A stretch of DNA of 9,992 bases from Hydrogenophaga sp. (GTDB lineage Bacteria; Pseudomonadota; Gammaproteobacteria; Burkholderiales; Burkholderiaceae_C): NCBI GenBank assembly GCA_021154985.1, contig JAJNQE010000167.1, positions 1 to 9,992 on the forward strand, in the 5' to 3' direction. Positions 6,219 through 9,992 of this stretch are shown here, piece by piece. Under the pieces are notes generated by a model. That model was not told where the DNA came from. It saw only the letters and a list, made by a program, of their open reading frames with translations, and ran no database searches. The stretch's first letter is position 1. Every line of letters starts with the position of its first letter. The position numbers and the translations under genes were made by a program.

Positions 6219-6529
6219 ATCGCAGAGTCGGCATGTGCGCCTGGAATCCATCGGCCATGGGCGACTTCAGAGCGGGAAACGGTCGTGAGAGGGGAACTGG
6301 CGAACGACCGACGAGCAATCAGTTTCCATATTGCCTAAACGACCACTGCGGTCAACCATCTGCCGTGAGGCGATGTGGCGAATGACAGCAAGGGGTCGTA
6401 GCGATCGGCTGATCTGAGCCAAACAAAGGCCTCCAGCAAGTCTTCACCTGACGTTGGTTGTTTCCGAGTTCGCCACCGCTCAAGCCTGATCTTCGCCACT
6501 GAAGTCAAGCCCTGCTGGCTCTGCATCTC
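6219..6529. other. Gene-free stretch right of the IS
   Basis: About 310 bases have no convincing coding frame. A 63-codon minus-strand frame (6335-6526) has no recognisable domain or ribosome-binding site and I do not accept it. A weak inverted repeat, CGGTCGT (6280-6286) and ACGACCG (6304-6310), and GACC-5-GGTC (6341-6353) are present. The stretch looks like degraded intergenic sequence between the IS and the ccmI remnant. Confidence 0.5.
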
Positions 6530-6743
6530 TCAAGGCTCAACCTCATCCATCACCACCCGCACGCCCCGCGTGGTGTTGCACATCACCTCCGTCCGCCCAG
6601 TCAGGTCCCGGGCCTGTGGCATGGCTTTGCGAGACCGACTCACCCTCGCCTTCACCACCACCTGCGTCTAACCAAAGAGCTTGTGGTCCCGCGCCATGAC
6701 TTGTGCGGCGTTAGGGCGAAGTCGATCGGGCCGGCGGTGGCTG
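6530..6743 (-). pseudogene. ccmI: Decayed 3' fragment of ccmI
   Basis: Read on the minus strand this is a broken copy of the last roughly 70 codons of the ccmI gene at 9323-9992. By hand alignment, 6531-6700 matches 9324-9493 at about 135 of 170 positions without gaps. The same stop codon is kept (TCA at 6530-6532 on the plus strand). The remnant reads DHKLFG-stop-TQVVVKARVSRS, then KAMPQARDLTGRT and TTRGVRVVMDEVEP, against DHKLSGQTQVVVEARVSRS and matching blocks in the intact copy. The stop comes from a CAG-to-TAG change (6668-6670), and a 1-base deletion around 6700-6715 shifts the frame further upstream. Homology ends near 6743. It is non-functional, and its position left of the tetR cassette mirrors the intact copy on the right. 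Confidence 0.85.
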
Positions 6744-6805
6744 CAGCTCCGCCCCATGCGGGTGGTGGGCCGCTCGGCTGACGCCTCCATCCTTTCCGGG
6801 TGCGG

Positions 6806-6834
6806 TTGCGATACAGCCAGTTTTTATGTATGAT
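6806..6834 (+). promoter_or_regulatory. Sigma-70-like promoter for tetR
   Basis: TTGCGA (6806-6811) and TATGAT (6829-6834) are separated by exactly 17 bases, a good match to the housekeeping consensus. The -10 box forms the left half of the operator-like palindrome at 6829-6844. A transcript would begin near 6842, so the mRNA may be leaderless or nearly so. The promoter is predicted from sequence only. Confidence 0.55.
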
Positions 6835-6844
6835 GCACGTCATG
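6829..6844 (+). promoter_or_regulatory. Operator-like palindrome, copy 1 (tetR)
   Basis: TATGATGCACGTCATG is an imperfect palindrome matching the sites at 7465-7480 and 8553-8568 (shared pattern TATGAYGMNCRTCATR). It covers the predicted -10 box and ends in the probable tetR start codon (6842-6844). Binding here would block tetR transcription, as expected for TetR-family autorepression. The repeated motif is seen; the binding protein is inferred. Confidence 0.65.
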
Positions 6845-7435
6845 CGAAACGAAAGAACCAACATCCGAGCTGCCGCCAAAGAAGCCTCGCACGAGCGCAT
6901 CGTGCAAGCCGCCGCCCGCGCCATCCGGCGCAGCGGTTACGACGGCACCGGTGTGGCCGACATCATGAAAGAGGCGGGTTTGACGCACGGTGCGTTCTAT
7001 GCGCACTTCGAATCCCGCGAAGCCATGCTCGCGGAAGCGGCTGACCGTGCGGGTGCAGAGTCCAACGCATTTGCTGCCCGTGTGGTGGCCGCCGCGCCAC
7101 CAGATCAGGCTTTGCAGGCGCTGATGCAGGCCTACCTGTCCAAAGAGCATCTTGCGGGCATCGAGACGGGTTGCCCTGTGACGGCGCTAGGTTCCGAGAT
7201 GCCGCGCCAGTCGCCCGAGGTGCGCCGGGCGGCCACGCTGCGCATCAAGGAAATGATCGATCTGGTGGCGCGCCAGTCGGCCGACTGGGGCCAGCCCGGT
7301 GCTCACGAACGAGCGCTGGTGACGGTGGCCACCATGGTGGGCACCTTGACCCTGGCGCGCGCGGTCGACGATCCGGCCTTGTCGGATGCGCTGTGCAACG
7401 CAGCCTTGAAGCGGCTGGCCCCTTCCGGGGCCTGA
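6842..7435 (+). CDS. TetR/AcrR-family transcriptional regulator
   Basis: This is a 197-residue dimeric one-component repressor. The N-terminal HTH is clear: SHERIVQAAARAIRRSGYDG, then GVADIMKEAGLTHGAFYAHF (about residues 37-56), then SREAMLAEA. The C-terminal ligand-binding part contains the GCPVTALGSEM block found in several TetR C-terminal families; its ligand cannot be told. ATG 6842 is preferred over upstream starts (GTG 6800, ATG 6830, ATG 6833) because the predicted promoter would start RNA at about 6842; no Shine-Dalgarno is seen. It lies directly before two oxidoreductase genes on the same strand, all with the same palindrome upstream, so it most likely represses itself and both of them. 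The stop lies in the loop of its terminator. Family assignment is secure and the regulon is inferred. Confidence 0.9.
   Translation: MRNERTNIRAAAKEASHERIVQAAARAIRRSGYDGTGVADIMKEAGLTHGAFYAHFESREAMLAEAADRAGAESNAFAARVVAAAPPDQALQALMQAYLSKEHLAGIETGCPVTALGSEMPRQSPEVRRAATLRIKEMIDLVARQSADWGQPGAHERALVTVATMVGTLTLARAVDDPALSDALCNAALKRLAPSGA
7417..7432 (+). other. Alternative hairpin overlapping the tetR terminator
   Basis: GGCCCC (7417-7422), a TTCC loop and GGGGCC (7427-7432) form a perfect 6-bp stem inside the last tetR codons. It shares the CCGGGGC bases with the terminator stem, so the two hairpins exclude each other. Whether this matters in the cell is unknown. Confidence 0.4.
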
Positions 7436-7455
7436 TGCAGCCCCGGTATTTTTTT
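7425..7455 (+). terminator. Intrinsic terminator of tetR
   Basis: CCGGGGC (7425-7431) pairs with GCCCCGG (7440-7446) around an 8-base loop, followed by TATTTTTTT (7447-7455). This is a textbook rho-independent terminator. The tetR stop codon (7433-7435) sits in the loop. It should separate tetR from the downstream oxidoreductase transcript, which then needs its own promoter. Confidence 0.85.
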
Positions 7456-7464
7456 GCCCATAAG

Positions 7465-7480
7465 TATGATGACCATCATG
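7465..7480 (+). promoter_or_regulatory. Operator-like palindrome, copy 2 (MDR oxidoreductase)
   Basis: TATGATGACCATCATG has perfect 6-bp arms ATGATG and CATCAT around AC and follows the same pattern as the copies at 6829 and 8553. Its left half is also a TATGAT -10-like hexamer, though no good -35 lies 16-18 bases upstream. It ends 35 bases before the oxidoreductase start. Confidence 0.7.
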
Positions 7481-7515
7481 TCAAATCGCCTCGCCACCCC
7501 ACAAAAGGAAACCCC

Positions 7516-8517
7516 ATGAAAGCCTTCGTCGTCAATCGGTACGGCAAACAAGAAAGTCTCCAGCTCGCGGAGGTCCCGGAACCGCAGGTGCGTGAAGACG
7601 ATGTGTTGATCCAGATCCACGCGACCGCGGTGAACCTGCTGGACTCCAAGCTGCGCAACGGTGAGTTCAAACAGATCCTGCCGTACCGCACGCCGTTCGC
7701 CCTGGGGCACGACGTGGCCGGCGTGGTGATCGGCGTGGGACCACGGGTGCGCCAGTTCAAGGTGGGCGACGAGGTTTACGCCAGGCCCGATGACTTTCGC
7801 ATCGGCACGTTTGCCGAACGGATCGCCGTGAAGGAGGCGTCCGTGGCGATCAAACCCGCGAACCTCACCATGGTGGAAGCCGCCTCCATTCCGCTGGTGG
7901 GGCTGACGGTGTGGCAGGCGCTGGTGGAGCGGGCCAGGCTCAAGAAGGGTCAGAAGGTCTTCATCCAGGCCGGCTCCGGTGGTGTGGGCACATTCGCCAT
8001 TCAGCTGGCCAAGCACCTGGGCGCAACCGTGGCCACCACCACCAGCGCGGGCAACGCGGCCCTGGTCAAACGCCTGGGGGCAGACGTGGTGATCGACTAC
8101 AAGACAGAAGCCTTTGAAGACCGCCTGAGCGGCTACGACGTGGTGCTGCACAGCCAGGACGCCACGACCCTGGCGAAGTCTCTGGGCGTGCTCAAACCTG
8201 GTGGCCAGCTCATCTCCATCTCCGGGCCGGCCGACCCCCAGTTCGCCGACGACATCAAGGCGCCTTGGGTGGTGAAGCAGGTGATTCGCGCCCTGAGCTT
8301 TGGGGCCCGCCGGCAAGCCCGGCGCCTTCAGGTCGGCTTCTCCTTCCTGTTCATGAAGGCCAGCGGAAGCCAGTTGAAGCAGATCACCTCGCTGATCGAA
8401 TCGGGCGCCATCCGCCCGGTGGTCGACAAGGTCTTCCCCTTCGAATCCACCAACGATGCCCTGGCCTATGTCGAAAGCGGCCGCGCCAAGGGCAAGGTGG
8501 TCATCCAGGTTCTTTGA
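7516..8517 (+). CDS. Zinc-free MDR-family NAD(P)-dependent oxidoreductase (quinone reductase-like)
   Basis: This medium-chain dehydrogenase/reductase probably reduces quinones, enones or similar electrophiles with NADPH; the substrate is unknown. The 333 residues have the GroES-like N-terminal domain (MKAFVVNRYG, then PEPQVREDDVLIQIHATAVN, then PFALGHDVAGVV around 60-71, then FKVGDEVYAR). The Rossmann domain follows with the nucleotide-binding QAGSGGVGTFAIQLAKHLGA (151-170). The cysteines that bind catalytic or structural zinc in true alcohol dehydrogenases are missing, placing it with the QOR-like branch. The VRQFKVGDEV and VIDYKTEAF blocks fit that branch. ATG 7516 is supported by AAAAGGAAA just upstream (GGA 7507-7509, 6-base spacing). 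It follows the tetR terminator and an operator copy, and precedes the SDR gene. The family is secure. Confidence 0.92.
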   Translation: MKAFVVNRYGKQESLQLAEVPEPQVREDDVLIQIHATAVNLLDSKLRNGEFKQILPYRTPFALGHDVAGVVIGVGPRVRQFKVGDEVYARPDDFRIGTFAERIAVKEASVAIKPANLTMVEAASIPLVGLTVWQALVERARLKKGQKVFIQAGSGGVGTFAIQLAKHLGATVATTTSAGNAALVKRLGADVVIDYKTEAFEDRLSGYDVVLHSQDATTLAKSLGVLKPGGQLISISGPADPQFADDIKAPWVVKQVIRALSFGARRQARRLQVGFSFLFMKASGSQLKQITSLIESGAIRPVVDKVFPFESTNDALAYVESGRAKGKVVIQVL

Positions 8518-8538
8518 ATCGCTCCACAGAAGCGATTC
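8516..8538 (+). other. Hairpin at the end of the MDR oxidoreductase gene
   Basis: GAATCGCT (8516-8523) and AGCGATTC (8531-8538) form a perfect 8-bp stem with a 7-base loop that overlaps the oxidoreductase stop codon. No T-run follows. It may be a weak terminator or an mRNA-processing or stability element between the two oxidoreductase genes. Confidence 0.45.
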
Positions 8539-8551
8539 TGTTCGCCAGAAA

Positions 8552-8569
8552 TTATGACGATCGTCATAA
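8552..8569 (+). promoter_or_regulatory. Operator-like palindrome, copy 3 (SDR)
   Basis: TTATGACGATCGTCATAA is a perfect 18-bp palindrome. Its central 16 bases (8553-8568) match the two other sites, and this is the most symmetric copy. It ends 29 bases before the SDR start at 8599. An in-frame ATG inside it (8554) could be mistaken for the SDR start. Confidence 0.72.
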
Positions 8570-8598
8570 ACACCCCTCACTCAACTTTGGAGCTTCCC

Positions 8599-9303
8599 AT
8601 GCAGATTGAAAATTCAGTGGTTCTCGTCACCGGCGCCAACCGTGGCATTGGTCTCGCGTTTACGCAGGCACTGCTCGCACGCGGTGCGCGCAAGGTTTAC
8701 GCCGCTGCCCGCGACCCTTCAACCGTGACCTTGCCCGGCGTCCAGCCCTTGCGGCTTGACGTGACCAAACCCGATGACATTGCGGCGGCGGTCCGTCAGG
8801 CTGGCGATGTGAACCTGGTGATCAACAACGCGGGGATCGCCCAGCCGGGTGGCTTTCTGGCGCCAGACAGCGACGCCGTGGCGCGACGCATCTTTGAAAC
8901 CAATTTCTTCGGCGTGCTGAACGTGACCAGGGCTTTTGCACCCGTGCTCAAGGCCAACGGCGGCGGCGCCTTGCTCAATGTGCTGTCGGTGGCGTCGTGG
9001 GTCAACGGCGGCGAGCTGGCGGCCTACTCGGCGAGCAAGTCCGCCGCATGGTCGCTGACCAACGCCTTGCGCCATGAACTGGCCGCCCAGAAAACCCAGG
9101 TGACGGGTCTGCACATGGCCTATGTCGACACCGACCTCACGCGGGGCTTCGAAGTCCCCAAGACCAGCGCCGAGGAGATCGTGCAGCGCGCGCTCGACGG
9201 ACTGGCCGCAGGCGCCGAGGAGGTGTTGGCCGATGCGCTGACCCAGCAAATCCGCCAGGGTCTGACGGCAGCGCGGCCGGTCTATCTGCCTCAGGTCAGC
9301 TGA
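8599..9303 (+). CDS. Short-chain dehydrogenase/reductase (SDR)
   Basis: This classical SDR oxidoreductase uses NAD(P)H on an unknown carbonyl or alcohol. The 234 residues contain the cofactor motif TGANRGIG (11-18), LDVT (53-56), NNAG (76-79), the conserved asparagine in ETNFFG (around 102), catalytic Ser130 in LNVLSVAS, and YSASK with Tyr143 and Lys147. The VDTDL block after the active site is also typical. ATG 8599 is chosen over ATG 8554 because GGAG (8589-8592) lies 6 bases upstream and the SDR fold starts immediately after it. The upstream ATG lies within the palindromic operator. It is the last gene of the cassette and ends 19 bases from the convergent ccmI. Co-regulation with the upstream genes by the TetR protein is inferred from the shared palindrome. 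Confidence 0.92.
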   Translation: MQIENSVVLVTGANRGIGLAFTQALLARGARKVYAAARDPSTVTLPGVQPLRLDVTKPDDIAAAVRQAGDVNLVINNAGIAQPGGFLAPDSDAVARRIFETNFFGVLNVTRAFAPVLKANGGGALLNVLSVASWVNGGELAAYSASKSAAWSLTNALRHELAAQKTQVTGLHMAYVDTDLTRGFEVPKTSAEEIVQRALDGLAAGAEEVLADALTQQIRQGLTAARPVYLPQVS

Positions 9304-9322
9304 ACGCTGGCCAACCGGCTCT

Positions 9323-9992
9323 TCAAGGCACAACCCCGTCCAGCACCACGCGCACTCCACGCGCGGTGTTGCCCATCGCAGCTGTGCGGCCCGTCAGGTC
9401 GCCCGCCTGCGGTATGGCGTTGCCTGAGCGGCTCACCCGCGCTTCCACCACCACCTGCGTCTGACCCGACAGCTTGTGGTCCGGCGCCATGGCCTGGGCG
9501 TCGGTGAGGGTGAAATCGATCAGGCCGGCGGTGGCTGGCAAGCGCAGCACGGCCAGCGGCAGGCGTGGGCCTTGGGGCGTGCGGGCGATGATGAACAGGG
9601 TGTCGCCGGGTTGCAGGCGGTTGCGCAGCGCGGGGGCAATCTCCACCTGGCCGCTGATGCCGGCTGGGGCCGTGGCGGTGGTCGTTGCATTGGCCGTTGT
9701 GGCGGCTGGTTTGGTCGACGCGTTGGCCTGCATGCCGGCGCGGGCGGCTTCCAGGCTGCGGTCGAGGCCGTCGGCGAAGCCACTGCCTAGGGGCGCCACG
9801 GCGCGGGCGCGCAGCCAGTAACCCTCGGCGGTGGCGAAGTCTTGCCGCTCGTAGGCCACGCTGCCGGCCAGCGCCAGCGCCTTGGGGTGCCTGGGGTCGA
9901 TGGCCAGGGCGCGCTGCACGAGTTGCGATGTTTCGGTGGCGGCGCCGGGGCCTTGCAGCAGGCTGATGAGGTCGGCGCGGTCGGCCAGCAGG
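9323..9992 (-). CDS. ccmI: c-type cytochrome biogenesis protein CcmI, C-terminal part (5' end outside window)
   Basis: CcmI (CycH) is a membrane-anchored TPR chaperone that presents apocytochrome c to the CcmF/CcmH haem-ligation machinery in the periplasm. The frame is open from the right edge of the window to the stop at 9323-9325, about 222 codons. A TPR section comes first (LADRADLISLLQG, then ALAIDPRHPKALALAGSVAYERQDFATAEGYWLRA). An Ala/Thr-rich linker follows (ANASTKPAATTANATTTATA). The conserved CcmI C-terminal domain comes last: ISGQVEIAPALRNRLQPGDT, then LFIIARTPQGPRLPLAVLR, then DHKLSGQTQVVVEARVSRSG and RTAAMGNTARGVRVVLDGVVP. The N-terminal membrane part lies outside the window. It is convergent with the SDR gene. 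A decayed copy of its 3' end lies at 6530-6743. Confidence 0.88.
   Translation of the reverse strand, partial: LLADRADLISLLQGPGAATETSQLVQRALAIDPRHPKALALAGSVAYERQDFATAEGYWLRARAVAPLGSGFADGLDRSLEAARAGMQANASTKPAATTANATTTATAPAGISGQVEIAPALRNRLQPGDTLFIIARTPQGPRLPLAVLRLPATAGLIDFTLTDAQAMAPDHKLSGQTQVVVEARVSRSGNAIPQAGDLTGRTAAMGNTARGVRVVLDGVVP

Noticed and set aside
4895..6221. Target-site duplication around the IS
   Set aside because: The flanks TAG/ATC (and their 4-base versions) do not match, so no duplication is claimed.
6280..6310. Inverted repeat CGGTCGT / ACGACCG as a terminator or attachment site
   Set aside because: It is short, has a 17-base loop, no T-run and no partner copy.
6335..6526. 63-codon minus-strand frame between the IS and the ccmI remnant
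   Set aside because: There is no domain, no ribosome-binding site and no conserved-looking block. It is probably a chance frame in decayed intergenic sequence.
6800..6841. Longer N-terminus for the TetR regulator starting at GTG 6800 or ATG 6830/6833
   Set aside because: These starts lie within the predicted promoter, upstream of the expected transcript start, and the added residues do not resemble the family.
7303..8580. 425-codon minus-strand frame opposite the MDR oxidoreductase
   Set aside because: It is antisense to a conserved enzyme, and its composition is typical of a GC-rich shadow frame.
8554..8598. Upstream start (ATG 8554) for the SDR gene, adding 15 residues
   Set aside because: That ATG lies inside the perfect palindrome, while ATG 8599 has a proper GGAG site and sits directly at the SDR fold.
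1..9992. CRISPR arrays, tRNA, rRNA genes
   Set aside because: No regularly spaced repeats, tRNA-like cloverleaf or rRNA-like sequence was noticed on reading the window.

Overview
The window is GC-rich and looks like a phototrophic betaproteobacterium. Burkholderiales, probably Comamonadaceae-like, is my best guess. The evidence is bacteriochlorophyll-type magnesium chelatase genes next to a hopanoid-type squalene synthase fragment, a ccmI cytochrome-maturation gene, and an IS3-family element. The assignment is inferred from gene content and protein style, not from a marker gene.

Layout from left to right. Positions 1-695 are one open frame joining two unrelated gene pieces: an internal DUF5916-type segment (to about 371) and the C-terminal end of an HpnC-like squalene synthase (about 372-695). 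Positions 825-4653 hold bchI, bchD and bchO in tandem, with short gaps of 24 and 10 bases. These are the AAA+ motor, the MIDAS-containing partner and the alpha/beta-hydrolase companion of Mg-chelatase, which acts at the first committed step of bacteriochlorophyll synthesis. A complete IS3-family element (4898-6218) follows, with 26-bp inverted repeats and orfA/orfB in a -1 frameshift arrangement. No photosynthesis gene is visible beyond it, so the visible pigment block ends about 245 bp before the IS.

The right third (6744-9303) is a self-contained cassette: a TetR-type repressor, a zinc-free MDR-family NADPH:quinone-reductase-like oxidoreductase, and an SDR oxidoreductase. Each gene is preceded by a copy of the same 16-bp palindrome (consensus TATGAYGMNCRTCATR). 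This makes the cassette look like a small autoregulated regulon. The copy before tetR overlaps a good -10 box and the probable start codon, and a strong intrinsic terminator closes tetR.

The cassette is bracketed by two copies of the 3' end of ccmI, both on the minus strand. The functional-looking partial gene is at 9323-9992 and runs off the window. A decayed copy with a stop and a frameshift lies at 6530-6743. Other noteworthy structures are a 13-bp hairpin containing the bchI start codon and the abrupt, possibly artefactual, junction near position 372.
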